The position numbers were made by a program, and so were the translations under genes. A DNA stretch of 64,000 nt from Doryteuthis pealeii (Eukaryota > Mollusca > Cephalopoda > Myopsida > Loliginidae): assembly GCA_023376005.1 (NCBI GenBank), contig CM042157.1:54284512-54348511 (forward strand), in the 5' to 3' direction. Under the pieces are notes generated by a model. That model was not told where the DNA came from. It saw only the letters and a program-made list of their open reading frames with translations, and searched no databases. Of this stretch, positions 33,334-47,832 are shown one piece after another. Position 1 is the first letter of the stretch; each line of letters opens with the position of its first letter.

Positions 33334-34609
33334 TATACGCACACATACATTCATATCTAATATAGTGAGTACTCTTTATTTATAAATATAGCAAACATAT
33401 TACAAGATACCCACACACAACAACACCACAATTACTATGCTGAAGTTTGTATGTTTGTATATGTGTTACTCCTAGGATCGTGGCCAATAAGAATGAATTT
33501 TTTGCATGGATATTGAACTGACCCTAAGACTTCTGATATTTTAAGTTAAATTCTGAGGCCTTCTGGGGCATTAGAGGTCCATCAGATACCTAAATAAGCA
33601 TTTCCTTGGAAAAGAAGGGGAAGTAACACAGAGACTAGAATAAGAAATATCATTTTTTGGTTGTTTTTGTTTATTTATTATGTCATAATGCTGGGTGGAC
33701 AAGGTCATATTATCCAGGCTTTTCACATGCCAAATATACATTAATAATATATATATATATATATAATATATACATATATTATATATACTGCATGTTCATG
33801 AATAAGTAGTGAAAATGGATTTTATACACATTTGCAAAAGATGGAAAACTAATCACAGGATTTAGTGTCTTACTCAAGATAACCACTTTGAGGGAGGGGA
33901 TGATACTTTCTGCAGGGAATAAAGCTACTAAAATTTAAGAAAAAAATATATATTTAAATGTATATTTAGATATATTTTGTTTATCTAAATAACAAAATAT
34001 TTAATCATAATTTAATTTATTGTTTAATTTTCTTCAACAATTAATTTATTATCATTGTTATTATAATGAATGATTTGTTCCATCAATGGTTAACAGAATT
34101 TTTTTACTCTAAACATTTGACTTTTGTCTTCTATTTCTGGGCTACACCTAGTATCCTTTCAATACCTTATATTTTATAGAACAATTAAAGTTTGGATCTA
34201 TTCAACATATAAATATTACCAATTAAATCCATAGTCTGATATTTATTACACATATAAAGTCTGGATGAAGAATTGGAGAAAGAAATCCCAAATTTTGATA
34301 ATATTTTACAAGTAACCAAACTGGTATTGAAAGGTGTTCCTAATTTTTTTTTCCATATTTTTTGGGTCGTCTTTTTTTCAATTCATTACGTTCAGGTAAA
34401 TAGCAGATACTGACATTTCTGAGCGTAAAAGAAATGAAGCACAGAGTGTAAACTGGGCAACACAAATATGTTTCCACTCTCTCTTCAATTTTCCTCCAGA
34501 TCGAGCATGTGTATTAATTTTAGTAGATGCCATGTCATTTTTCCCTCCTTGGAGGACTGGTCAATCCTTGCCGATAACGACATGACCTAAATACATCTCA
34601 CTGGAATGG

Positions 34610-35470
34610 TGTACTTTTTCTTCTTTTTCTTTCAGGCTTTTATTTCACTTCTTTTCTTCTTCTTCTTCTTCTTCTTCTTCTCCTTTGTCTTCTTCCTTCT
34701 TCTTCTTCGACTTATGGTCAGGTTTCTCATTTGCCACCTTTTTCTTTCTTTCTTTTTTTGTTTGTTTCCTTCCTTTTCATTCCTCATCAATATATACGTT
34801 TGCTTCTCATTCAGATTTTTTTTCTTTTTTTCCTCCTTCTGGGCCTTCTTGATTTTCTTTTTCTATCTTTCTCTCTTTCTCAAGGTCTTTTTCATTGGCA
34901 TTATTTTCTCATTCTTTTTAATTCTAAAAATATTCTTAATCTTCATTTCTTTATCCTTGATTTTCTTTTGTTTTAATCCTCATTGCCACCATTTTATTTT
35001 TTCTTTCCTCTTCTCCTCCTTTTATTTCGTTGTTGCTTTTCCATCTTCTTTTTCAATTTCTCTCTTCTCTTTTCATCATTAATATCACATCATCTCTCTT
35101 TCTTCATCACATTCGCTTTATCCTTTCAATTTTTTATCATAATCCTACTTCTTGTGCATACTCATCATCATTTACCTTCTTTATCATCATTCATGTCCTC
35201 CTTCCATCATCACCATTTTCCTCATTTTCCTTCATCATCACTATTCTACTTCTTCTCTTTAATTTTTTCACCATTCTTCTTTTCTTTCTTTTCTTCAATT
35301 CTCCTTCTTCTCATCACATTCTCCTTTTTTCCTTCCTCATCACTTCTGATAATTCTCCTTTCTCATTAACTATTCCTTCCTCCTTCCTATCACCATTTTC
35401 CTTCTCACTATTCTCCTCCTTCTTCATCACCATTCTCCTTCTTGCCATTCCTAGCATTGCCCTAATTCAC
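34610..35470 (-). repeat. Polypyrimidine tract, copy B of the first purine tract
   Basis: Reverse complement of 9,995-10,855, with (TTC)n at 34,651-34,681. Long frames here, up to 158 codons and Phe-rich, are artefacts. Confidence 0.85.
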
Positions 35471-37184
35471 TGAAGACTTACAAAGGCACGGCACTGATAA
35501 ATACGAAACCATGCCACCATCACGCAGGGCTGCAGTGGTCCACTTTATCAATATTCTCTTTGCAATGACACTGCAGTACACGGACAGGAGAGAGAGGGGG
35601 GGGGTCATGTAGAATCTGATAACGCTTCGTCTGTTTACTTCTCAGACTTTCTCAAGGTCAGTTAATTTTGCACGCCGATAATGTATATTCTGGGCACAGG
35701 AATGAAATCCCTTTTTCCTGCACAACAAATAAGAGAACAATGCACACCTATTTGAATGACTGACTCTAAACATTTAGTTTGTAACATGTCTCCACTGCTT
35801 ATTTAACAAACTTTTTCACATATCTTGGATATAGTGCTAAAGAAGGCCACACCACCAAATACACTGACAAGCCAGAAAAATAACAACTGTTTTTTGGGTT
35901 TTTTTAAATACTGATAAAAAGTTAATTATTTTGTATTGCTTACATATTCTTGGTAATTAGAGTACAGGAACATGTGCATATTTTTAATCTTGAAATTTGG
36001 GGCAAATATGTTTTAAAATTTTGTTTCTATCAATTTTTTTATAGAAAAGTTATGATGTTTTGACTTCAATAGTTTTATCAAAAGATTAATGGTAAAATGT
36101 GTGCATGTAAAATATCCCAATGGTTTTCTAGAAATTTTTGATTTTTTGGGGCTGAAAGGTTTAGTAATATATTCTATAATTAATTCAGTAAAAATTTGAC
36201 AGTTTAATAACCAAATTCTGATTAGCGGAGTTATTAGAGCATTCACCTAAATCACAGGTTCTGAGTTTGATATTGGTCTTTACTAAATCAGTGCATGAGT
36301 AGCACAGATTGGGTAATCTGATCTGTGCAGTAAATAATTCTAGGAGCTTACAGTAAGTGTGGCTCTCCACCTCATTAAAACAATCTACCAGATCTAGCAC
36401 TCTCAAAAAAGGGGTTGACTGGTACTGATAATAGACCACCTGCAGACTTATACTACTTTAAGGTAACCCCTCAAAAATTCTCATTTTGGGGAGTAAAAAA
36501 ATACAAATATCTTCTATATAATAGAATATAAGAAAAGCATTTGGGTGTAGCACTCTGCCTAAGCAAAAACAATCTCCCTGATCTATGCTAACAAAAGAGA
36601 TAAACTTCATTGCCATTTGGCTGATACAGTCAATAGGCCACCTGTAGATTTTTAACTACTTTAAGGTAACACTTTAAACTAGCCTATTTTAGGGGTATAA
36701 AAAAAACACAAGAATATTTTTGAATACCATAAAATTTAAGGTATAAAACCTGCTATTCATATATAAAACAAGGACCTTTAATGTGATTTCATTCAGTTAT
36801 TTGGAAAATAGCATAATAAAAATTTCATTTTTACTTTCAGATAAAAATTTCTTTTTACATCTGTGTCAAAAGTTTAATAAATATTAAATATTTTTCCAAC
36901 CTAGGGCTATATAAAGATCATAAATGGGTTCCTTCTAGTGAAAATCCTGGCCAATAAACATATTCCCATTGTATGATTATCATATTTTTGACAAATTTTC
37001 AATGTTTTAATCCATGAAACAGCCAATTTAGCCGAGTGTGTCCAGCGAGAAATCAAATTCATTAATGAATGCTGTGTATTTCATTGAGAGAAAATAAACA
37101 GTACTTTTAAGTATGAATTTGGTTGAGACAAGATTAATTGGATTACCATAAATGGTCCTATATACAGACGTAGTGTAGTCACAA

Positions 37185-37616
37185 AGAATACTTATGTAAT
37201 ATGAAAGAAATTTAATCAAATTTAATAGTAGATCAGTTCAAATGTACATTGGAAACAATATCACATCTACAGAAAATGATGTCAATGTACACATAGGAAA
37301 GGCATGGACTGCTATTGACGGATTGTTGATTATATAGAAATTTCATCTAATAAAATTAAATGGAATTCTTTTAAGCTGTAGCCATATCAATACTACTGTA
37401 TAGGCTGCACCACTTGGATTTTCACAAAATGCTCAGAGAGAAAGCTAAAGGGGAACTACACTGCATGCTGTTTTGAACAAAACTGAAGCAGGAGCCCACA
37501 AAACAAAGCTGTATGCCACTTACTTCCCATCTCACAAACCATCCAAGTAGACATGATGGGCACTGCTGGAGAAGCATGGACAAACTATAAAGTGATGTTC
37601 TCCTATTGACTTCTAC
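37185..37616 (+). mobile_element. RT fragment, copy B
   Basis: Same decayed LINE reverse transcriptase as 7,831-8,275 in inverse. Further frame changes, for example loss of a base near the GCACCACTTGG segment. Confidence 0.75.
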
Positions 37617-38532
37617 ATAATTTTTTCTAAAAATAATAACAAATCACGGACCAATTCACAACAAGAATTCAGTAAATCTTCAACATTTCTTTATTTTGGG
37701 GGCAATTTTGATAAAACTTGGAAATTCTTAGTAAAATTGTATGTTTCTTTCTGATTCTGCACTCAAATTGTATATACTCTATGCTGTAACCTATTTTTAA
37801 GAGAATAAGTGATACAGATATTAGGGTTTTTTCTTGTTTTTTTTTTTTAGTCCACCACATTTCCATTTATATACATAATATAGTATTATTCATATAAATA
37901 ACATCACTTTGGACTTAAAAATACCTTTTTAAATGCCTGCTATGTTGTTTACATACAAGAACAGAATACTCTTTACATCATTTTTTTTAAAGAAGCCTGT
38001 CTGCATGTGCTGAAATTTTAAGTTTATGTTTTAATGCTAGCTTGTAAGTTCCTTTTTCCAAAATTGAAAGTTTCACAAAAGCCTGACATTAAAATATAAT
38101 CAAAATTTCACGCATTATAATGAAATAATTTGGAGACTTCTTCTATTAATGAGATGCTGCCTCTTTTTTGCTTACTTTATACTTTTTGAAAGAATCTTTG
38201 TCAACTCTATTTGGTTGTTTTTCACTCTCATGGGTCTATCAAATACGAATAGTTGATTTCAACTAACTAATAATAATCCTTAGAAAATGATTATAGCTTC
38301 AAGCAACTATTATTGATACAAATAATTTACAGAGTTAGATGCTATATAAAAACTTGGAATCTATCAACTCAATAGTTTAGCAGAAAGGTGACTAAAGTAA
38401 ATTTGGTTTCAATTTTCTTAATTTGTAACGCATATTTTAAGATCTTTTAATATTCTACAAAAAGACTTTATTCCAAGATCTCAAATCAAATATACAGTTA
38501 CAAGATCTCAAATAAAATGAATAAGCAAAATT

Positions 38533-38597
38533 TATTATTTGGATTATCGGATATTGTCCTCATCTCATTGTCAATAGTCCGAATAATCCAAATAATA
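38533..38597. mobile_element. 68-bp palindrome, copy B
   Basis: Inverse of 6,814-6,881. One arm has lost bases (GGATTATCGGATATTGTCC). Confidence 0.6.
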
Positions 38598-39519
38598 CTA
38601 TTATCAAACGTCATCTCAAAAATTCAGAGAAAAGGCAAAATTAATCTTATACAAGATAAAAGCTTGAAAGAGATATTGTTTAAAATAGTGGATTTTTAAA
38701 TGAATTTCAAAATCTGGAGTTAAAGGTCCTAAAACTAAAGAGAGTATCAAAATCGTAGGATATTATTAAAATGAATCTAGCTTTTGCAATTCATTTGAAA
38801 GTCATATTTTAATATCCTACAATTTAATCTTTCCTGTATAGAATGAAAAACAATAATCTTTTTTTTTCTCACTCCCTTGATTACAACTCAAAACCAGATA
38901 TTAACAACTAAATTCATATCAAAAATCAAGAATATAGTTTTAGAAATTAGAAAATGCATTTTTGAATCCTTTTTACCATCAATTTGCAAATATATTTTTA
39001 AAGATATCTCTTTTTTCAAATGTTAGATGGTGAATCAAAGAGAGAGCTATTAAGATTCACATTTCATTAACAGCTCACAAGAAACTTCTTGAATATATAA
39101 AATCAAATGCAGATGTAACAAATTTTGTTGATTAGAGCAGAAAAAAGATTTGTAATAAATTTATTTCTTTAATACAAGGAGCATTCAAACAGCATCGTAA
39201 ACTCAAGTTTTTAAATTTTATCATTTATAATTTAAATGAAGACATGTTCATAGTAAAGTAAATTCTATGATGTTTACACTCTAGATAAAGTCTATAAGAG
39301 TCAGTACCAATTTGAAAAAGAATTATGATCCAGCCTCAAATCTTTTTAAAGGTGAAACAACGGGTTATGCAAGTGCTGCAACCTCCATACTCATCAACAG
39401 TTTAGCTCCCTGCAACTTTTTTCCCTTCTTTCCTAAACTGTAAATTCATCTTCAATAGTAAATTTAATAAAACGTAGGAATCAAAGAAATACAACTCAGA
39501 TTCATAGAATATCAAGGAG

Positions 39520-39860
39520 AAATTCCAGGATGAATTTGAACAATAGAAACTAGAATAACAATGTTGAATGCCAATGGAATTATTTTGAAGGAAAATGTTT
39601 CATTCATTGTTAATTCCTCTCTTGGTGTAATAAAGATTCAAGTCTCAATACTTTTTGACATACATTAAATAGTATTAAATGAAAATTGATAGTACAGCTT
39701 CACACTGCATCAAAGAGTGCTTCAGCCAATGAAATTCACTGGAATGATGTGCTGAATGCAAAGAGAGTATTTTTAAACAAAATTTAACATTTCATTATTA
39801 TGAATTTCTTTTTTGGTAAATAAAGCCTCAGTCTCAATACTTATTGAACAGAACTTGTTA
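39520..39860 (+). mobile_element. Two mariner-type 3' ends, copy B
   Basis: Inverse of 5,544-5,905, with terminal repeats ending at about 39,660 and 39,858. Confidence 0.5.
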
Positions 39861-41161
39861 TTTAAAATTCAATAAATTTTCCATCTTAAAAAAAAAAAAA
39901 AAAGAAAGGAAAGGTAATGATATCAACTATATCTGAAAAGTTCATGGGCTTAGCCAAGAAAAACATTTGGAATTAAATTTGACAAAGCTAAAAAATCCTA
40001 ATGATATTAAGTTAATTAAATGTACAATGCATGTTGTAGTGTTGTGATATTTGTATGACCACTGTAGACATCATCAATGTGCTTGTGTAGCCAAGGTTAC
40101 CAATAACTTGCTAGTTTACATTATAGCCGAAAAAAAATCAATGGGACGTCTACATATGCTCGAAAATCAATACAACCAGCTTCAGACAGCAAGGTACCAA
40201 TAAAACTAGTCCTAGTACAGTTGCATAATCAATAATGGAGTCTGCAGACGACCAAGGTATCAATACATTTATCACAAATAAAGCATCCCATCAAATATCT
40301 TAAAGTCCAGGTAGAGGAATGTGCTATGGATATCAAATAATGGTGTTCACCTTTCAAACAATATTAGACCTTCATTTCCCAGGCAGAAACTTTGATTTAT
40401 GCCACATAAGTATCTTAAAGGTTCAAACTGCAAGTAATATTAACGATATCTCAAAGGATTTTCAGTGAAGAAATTCAAATAATGATGATCTTAACATTAG
40501 CAGGGCTTTCAAGAGTAATGTAGAGAATATTTAAAATTTATCAAGAGAAAAGAAGAAGAAAGAAATTCAAAGGTAACCTAGTTGTTGGTAATAGTCTTAC
40601 TGTTGATTGTTGTATTGTTAACAATCTGACTTAATTTACGCTAATGGATAATAAAATTGCAACTCCTGAATATGTGTTTTTCAATTTACTCAGAAATTAA
40701 ATGTACAGGTATATAGTTCATCTACGGTAAATGGTTACAGTACATTGAGGATATGTACACAGGTTCAAAATCAAATGCTGTATTAACAATTTCCAAATCT
40801 GGTCACATAATGAAGGCCAAGTGAGAATAAACATACAGGTAATACAGCTGGATGACAAGTAAATATACAGATCAACACAATGCACAGGTTCCAACTAAGG
40901 GGTGTACCAACAATACTCATACTTTTATAATTGTATATCCTCCTGGGGATTAACACAGACCTTTTACTCTTAAAGCATACACAGATGTGCATTGGTATAC
41001 AATTATTACTACATCACAAGATGCTTAGAGCTTTAAGATTTATTCAGCATATTATACCACCTTAGAATGTATATATTTGCACCCATGTGAAATTTGCATT
41101 ATCTTTCTGGTTACTAGTTTGTCTAAAGTTTTGAGATGAAGCTTGATAATGTGTATCATTT

Positions 41162-41622
41162 GATTTTTCGGACTGTTTGTCCTCATCTTTATTGTTATTA
41201 CACGTTTCAGATGATGTGTCCTCAGGCTCGGGAAGCCTAATGTCTTAATTGGAAGCCTTCACAGAAGTTCGAACCAAACCCTTTAATTCATCCACCAGGA
41301 ATATCCTGTTCTCATTTCACTTAACCATGAAAGTGTTAAGCTATGTTAAGTATCTATGTTAATTATTCCTCTGTATTATCATTCAATTGGACAATAGATA
41401 TAGAGGTTGAGTTTAATACAGTTCTAAGTGACAATCATGCTGTAAGTTGCAGGTTCAATCCTGACTACAGGTGATACTAACATAGAATACATAACATAGC
41501 TTACACTTGTCCTGGTATGGTTAACAGAATGAAGAATAAACTTACCCTCATGAATTGAATAAAGGGTTCAAACTTTGTCTATTTAACAATAAACTGAGGA
41601 CAACAGCAAAAAAAAAAAATCC
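41162..41622. mobile_element. Two-ended foldback element, copy B
   Basis: Inverse of 3,761-4,223. The tRNA-like core reads forward here, with GCAGGTTCAATCCTGAC. Confidence 0.55.
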
Positions 41623-42099
41623 TTCAGTGTGTTGCAATTTTAGTTTCTGTTATATATTAACATCTCACCCATACACCCAATTACAAAATACAAGAGGAAA
41701 AAAATACAATGATGAATCGACACATAAAATAAAATTAAAAGAGTATTTCAACAGTACTTAGGACTCAGATTAAAATCAGCATACGAGTAATTACAACTGC
41801 ATGACAGTAAATGTATGACAGGCATACAGTTTCCATAATAAAGGGTGTACAACAGTATCAGACCCTTCATTTAACAAACAATGCTAGGGATTAATTTCCT
41901 TGTCTTCTAACTTCAAATAGGACTTGTTTTTCTTCTTCATGACAAAATCTGATTTTTGAACAACAATGTTCATTTCTTCAGTTTACAAAAGATGCAACTA
42001 AATGTCCGCTCATTTTTTGTTCCAACAATCATTGACTAAAGATTGTCATTTGTTGCTTAAGAGTCTATCACTTAGAATATACATAAATTACTATTTCTC

Positions 42100-42260
42100 T
42101 GAATTTTTTTAGATGAGCCTTGATAATTTGTATCCCAAGTTTGAGAAGGCTCTCAAGTCTGACCAAGAAATGTCTGAAGAAGCCAGAGGGCACATCCAGC
42201 CGAAAAAAGTTGTGTAAGAATAACATAAAGATGATGAGGACAATAGTCAGAATATCCATA
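42100..42260 (+). mobile_element. One-ended foldback member, copy B
   Basis: Inverse of 3,120-3,290. Carries CTGAAGAAGCCAGAGGGC and CCGAAAAAAGTTGTG. Confidence 0.5.
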
Positions 42261-43135
42261 TAAATGCAATAAGTTGTTTAGTTCTTATGTACATACAACT
42301 TATTGCATATTCTAAGTGAGGGTAATATTAAAGACTTGACACATGCACAAAAAAAAAGATACATGAGATCTTTTTGCTTTCAGGTAAGTGAAAATTCATC
42401 ACATAACTGTATATCCTCTTTGGGTGTTAACAACAGATCTCTATTCTAATGTAAACACAGATCAATACATGTCCCAAAATGTAGAGAGTTTCAACAGAAT
42501 TTTGGAACCCAGATCAAAATCAGCATTTTCATTCAGAATATTGCAATTTTTATTTCTCCTTGGTTTATATCAATAAACCAAGAACTTAATATAAGGACCA
42601 AATAATAACCATATATAAATTAATAATCCCCTGTTTTTTTCTTATCTTCCAACCATTATCATCTTTGCAACACCTCTGGTAAAAAATGAGACCATCCAAT
42701 TGTGCCAAATGAAATACAAAAATGTAAATCCTGATATCTGTTGTCACTTGATCCACCGAATTCTTATTTCTTATAAGTGCTGTACCTCAGCTAAATAATT
42801 GACCATTCCATTTTATTAGAAGGAAAAAAGGAGAAAATGGACCATGCTACAACAGAATAGAAGAAAGAAGAAAGAGTGAGAGTAGGAGGTAGAGAGAGGG
42901 GGGTGCGATAACGCATGGAGGATAATTAAAAAAAGAAGAGGAATATTTTAGCTATGAACCTCTGGTTTCATGCCTATTTTCACAGTAATCATCTAGCAGA
43001 GTGTACTTTTTAGTTTTTTGAAAAATCAAAAATACAGTCAAAATAAGATATTCACGTTTGGGGGTGTTAATTGCATATCAGTGTGCATAGGCCTGTGGTT
43101 TATTTATATGTAGAATATGTGCAATGTAGTTATAG

Positions 43136-43208
43136 CACAATCACCCACAGAATAGAATATAATAATATAAATACTACCCCCTCTGAAAGAGTAGGATATG
43201 ATACATGG
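43136..43208. other. Pivot between inverted copies B and C
   Basis: These 73 bases are the reverse complement of 2,164-2,239 (end of the SINE-1 copy and its flank). They belong to B but have no partner in C. B stops at 43,208 (GATACATGG), where copy A would continue with its TTGACC tail, and C starts at 43,209 with the equivalent of 2,240. There is no extra inserted sequence at the switch. Confidence 0.85.
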
Positions 43209-44082
43209 CTATAATATCATGCACATATCTACTAAAATAAACACAGGCCTATGAACTGAATGCAAATTAAACCCAACCGTGAAATACACTGGACTGTATT
43301 TTTTTTGATTTTCAAAAACTAAAAAAGACACTCTGCTAGATGATTACTTGAAAATAGGCATGAAAACCCAGGTTCATGCTAAAATATTCCTTCTTTCTTT
43401 TTTAATTATCAACTTCCATGCGTTATCGCACCCCATTCTCTAACTTTCCCCTACTTCACTCTTTTCTTTTCTTCTTCTTTTTTTCTGTGTAGCATGTCCT
43501 TTTCTTAACCTTTGCTTTCCTTCTAATAAAAATGGAAATGGTCAATTATTTAGCTGAGGTTACAGACTTATAAATAGAATTCGGTGGATAAGTACAACAG
43601 ATAATAGGATTTACATTTGTATTGCAACTTAGACAATTTGGGATGGTCTCATCTTTAACCAAGTGTGTTGCAAAGGATGATATGGTAGGAAGATTAGGAA
43701 CAAGAGTATTATTTATATATGTATTATAGTCCTTATAATTAAGTTCTTGGTTTATGAATATAAACCAGGGAGAAATAAAATTGCAAGATGTCTGAATGAA
43801 AATGCTGATTTTGATCTGGTTCCAAATTCTGTTGAAACTCTCTACTTTGGGGACATGTTTGATATGTGTTTACATTAAATAGAGATCCTGTGGTTAACAC
43901 CCAAAGAGGATGATACAGTTATTGGTGATGAATTTCACTTACTGAAGCAAAAAGATCTCATGTATCTTTTTTTGTGTGCATGTGGTCAATCCTTAATATT
44001 ACATCACTTATTGCTATGAGGAAATATGCATAAGTTGTTATGTACGAGTAAGAACTTAGAGCAACTTATTGCATATATGGAT

Positions 44083-44240
44083 TTATTCTGACTATTGTCT
44101 CATCAATCTTTATTGTTTAATTTACACAACCTTTTTTCGCTGATGCTGCCCTGAGTCTGGGCCTTCTTTCAGACATTTCTTGTCAGACTTGAGAGCCTTC
44201 TCAACTGGAATAACAAATTATCAGGCCCTCATCTAAAAAA
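44083..44240 (-). mobile_element. One-ended foldback member, copy C
   Basis: Same as 3,120-3,290 with many small insertions. Confidence 0.5.
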
Positions 44241-44724
44241 AATCAAGAGAAATAGTAAATTAATTGTATATTTCTAAGTGATAAAGATCTAAAGCAACAA
44301 TGACATCTTTTAGTCAATGATGTTGGAACAAAATGAGCGAGACATTTGTTGGATCTTTTTGTGAAACTGAAGAAATGAACATTGTTGTTAAAAAAATCAG
44401 ATTTGTCAATGAGAAAGAAACAAGTCCTAACTTTGAAGTTAGAAGACAAGAAATTAATCCCCTACATTGTTTGTTAAATGAGGGTCTGAGTACTGGTTGA
44501 TACACCCTTTATTGGAAACTGTATCCTGTTCATACATTTACGTCATGCAGTTGTATTACCTGTAATGCTGATTTTAATCTGAGTCCTAATGTACTGTTGA
44601 AATATCCTTAATTTTATTTCATTGTCGATTTCATATTGTATTTTTTTTTCATCTTGTATTTGTAAATTGGGTGTATGGGTGAGAAGTTAAATAAATAACA
44701 GAAAACTAAAATTGCAACACTGAA

Positions 44725-45179
44725 GAATTTTGCTGTGTCCTCAGTTTATTGTTAAATAGACAAAGTTTGAACCCTTTATCAAAAATTCCATGAGGGTAAG
44801 TGTATTTTCTCAATTCTGTTAACTCATAACCAGGGAAAGGTGGTTTAGCTATTATGTATTCTATGTTAGTATCACCTGTAGCAGGATTGAACCTGCAATC
44901 TTACAGATGATTGTCACTTAGAACTGTATTAACTCAACCTCTATATCTATTGTCAATTGGATGATAAACAGAGATAATAACATAGAATAACTTAAACATA
45001 GCTTAACACTTTCATGGGTAGTGAAATGAGAACAGGATATCCGGTGGATTGAATAAAGGTGGTTCGAACTTCTTGTGAAGGCTTTCCAATTAAGACCATA
45101 AGGTCCCGAGCCTGAAAGGAACACATCATCTGAAACGTGTATATAACAATAAAGATGAGGACAACAGTCCGAAAAATCC
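44725..45179. mobile_element. Two-ended foldback element, copy C
   Basis: Same as 3,761-4,223 with scattered indels. Confidence 0.55.
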
Positions 45180-46482
45180 AAATGGATACACATTATCAAG
45201 CTCCACTCAAACTGTAACAACTAGTAACAAAAGATAATGCCAAAATTTCACAATGGGTGCAATATATACATTCTAGGTGGTAGTAGAATATCTGATAAAT
45301 TCTTAAAGTCCTAAGCATCTTTTGATGAGTAATAATTGTATACCATGCACCATCTGTGTATGCATTAAAGCGTAAAGGTTGTTTATATCCCAAGGACGGA
45401 TATACAATGTATTAAAAGATAATGAGTATTGTTGAACAGCCCCTTAGTTTGGAACTGTGCATGGTGGTTGATCTGTTATTTTACTGTCATCCAGCTGTAT
45501 TACAATTATGTGTATTCTCACTTGGCTTCATTATGTGACCAGGATTTTGATATTGTTATACAGATTTGTTTGGAACCTGTGTACATATCCCAATGTATGT
45601 AACCATTTACACTGTAATTGAACTATATTACCTGTACAGTTTAATCTTGAAGTAAATGAAACCATATTCAGGAAGTTGCAATTTATTATCCAATTAGCGA
45701 AATTTAAGTCAGATTGTTCAAGCAAAATCACAGTAAGACTATTACCAACACTAGGTTACCTTTGAATTTTCTTTTTCTTCTCTCTTTTCCTTGAATAAAT
45801 TTTTAAATATTCTCTACCATTACTGCTGAAGCCCTGCTAATTTGTTTAGATCATCAATTATTGAATTTCTTTCACTGAAAAAAATCTCTTTGAATAATGT
45901 TAATATTACTGAGTTTGCCTTTAGATACTTATGGGCATAATCAAAGTTTCTGCTGGGATGAAGGTCTAATAATGTGAAAGGGTGAACCACCATATTTGAT
46001 ATCCTAGCAATTCCCTTACTGATTAAAGATTATTGATGGGGATGCCTTGATGTGATTAATGGTAATTTGATTACCTTGGTCGTCTGCAGACTCCATTTAA
46101 TTGAAGCAACTGTACATAGACTAGTTTATTGGTACCTTGCCTGTCTGAAGCCTGGTTGTATTGATTTTTCGAGCATAAATGTTAGACGTCCCATTGATTT
46201 TTTTCCGGCTATATGTAAAACTACAAGTTGATTGGTACCTGGCTACACAACTACCATTGATGATGTCTACAGTGGTCATACAAAAATACAAACACTACAA
46301 CATGCATTGTACATTAATTACTTAAATATCATTTAGGATTTTTTAGCTTTGTCAAATTTATTCAAATGTTTTTTGGCTAAACCCATGACTTTTCAGATAT
46401 AGTTGATATCTATTTACCTTTCCTTTCTTTTCTTCCTTTTTTTTTTTAAGAGATGGAATTATTTGAATTTTTAATACAAGGT

Positions 46483-46830
46483 TCTGTTTCAATAAGTAAT
46501 TGAGACTGAGCTTTAATTTTAACCAAAAAAGAATCAATAATTAATACATGTTAATTTTGTTAAAATAACTCTCTTTTTGCAATTCAGCACAACTCAATTC
46601 CAGTGAATTTCTATGGCTGAAGCACCTCTTTGATTGCAGTGGTGAAGCTGGTACTTCATTTCATATAGCATATAATGTATGTTTCAAAAAGTATTGGAGA
46701 CTGAATCTTATTACACAAGAGAGGAATTAACAAATGAATGAAACATTTCTTCAAAATAATTCCATTGCATTCAACTTGTTATTCTAGTTTTCTATTGTCA
46801 AATTCATCCGGATTTCTCCTTTGGGATATT
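46483..46830 (-). mobile_element. Two mariner-type 3' ends, copy C
   Basis: Same as 5,544-5,905 with indels. The W..C....YF tail is out of frame here. Confidence 0.5.
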
Positions 46831-47759
46831 GCTATGAATCTGAGTTGTAATTGTCTTTGATTTCCTACTTTTATTATTTACTATTGAGATGAAATTACAT
46901 TTAGGAAAGAAGGAAAAGTTGGTCAGGGAGCTAAATATCTGTTTGATGAGGTATGGAGGTTGCAGCCACTTGCATACTGTGTTTCACCTTTTAAAGGATT
47001 TTGGAGGCGGATTCATAATCTTTTTTTCAAATTGGGTACTGACTCTTAATAGACTTTAATCTTAGATGTGTAGACATCCATAGAATTTACTTTACTATGA
47101 ACATGTCCCTTCATTTAAATTATAATGATAAAAATTAAACTTGAGTTTACGATGCTGTTTGAATGCTCCTTGTATTAAGAAATAATTTATTCAAATTCCT
47201 TTTTCTGCTCTAATCAACAAAATTTTTACATCTGCCATTTTGGATTTTTATATATTTTTCAATGAAGTTTCTGTGAGCTTTAATGAAATGTGATGTTATA
47301 GCTCTCTCTTGGGATTCACCATCTTACATTTGAAAAAGAGATATCTTTTAAATATAATTTGCATTGATGGAAAAGGATCCAAACAGCATTTCTAATTTTC
47401 TAAAAACTATATTCTTGATTTTATGATATGAATTTAGTTGTTAATATCTGGTTTTTGAAGTGTAATCAAGGGAGTGAAAGAAAAAAAAGATTGATTGTTT
47501 CATTCTATACAAGGAAAGATTAAAATTGTAGGAATTAAAATATGACCTTTCAAATGAAAATTGCAAAAGCTAGATCTTAATAATATCTACGATTTTGATT
47601 ATCTCTCTTTAGTTTTAGGACCTTTAAACTCCAGATTTTTGAAATTCATTTAAAAATCACTATTTTAACAATATCCTTTTCAAGATTTTAATCTTGTTAT
47701 AAAGAAATTTTGTCTTTGCCTTTTTTCTGAATTTTTTTGAGATGACGTTTTTGATATTA

Positions 47760-47832
47760 GATTATTTGGATTATTTCGGACTATTGACCATGAAGATGAG
47801 GAACAATAGTCCGAATAATCCAAATAATAATA
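47760..47832. mobile_element. 68-bp palindrome, copy C
   Basis: Same as 6,814-6,881 with a few inserted bases. Confidence 0.65.

Larger units (their letters stand above)
22210..43135 (-). repeat. Copy B of the locus, inverted
   Basis: Reverse complement of 43,209-64,000 along its whole length, and of 2,240-19,388 over 25,847-43,135. Its left limit is unknown because the partner is cut by the window end. Small insertions and deletions relative to A and C occur throughout, and one block at 30,120-30,390 does not align. Microsatellites differ in length from both other copies. Confidence 0.9.

Noticed and set aside
34606..35473. Long Phe/Ser/Leu-rich open frames (up to 158 codons), and their Lys/Glu-rich mirrors at 10,361-10,657
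   Set aside because: They translate the polypurine/polypyrimidine tract. They are open in several frames and break differently in copies A, B and C.
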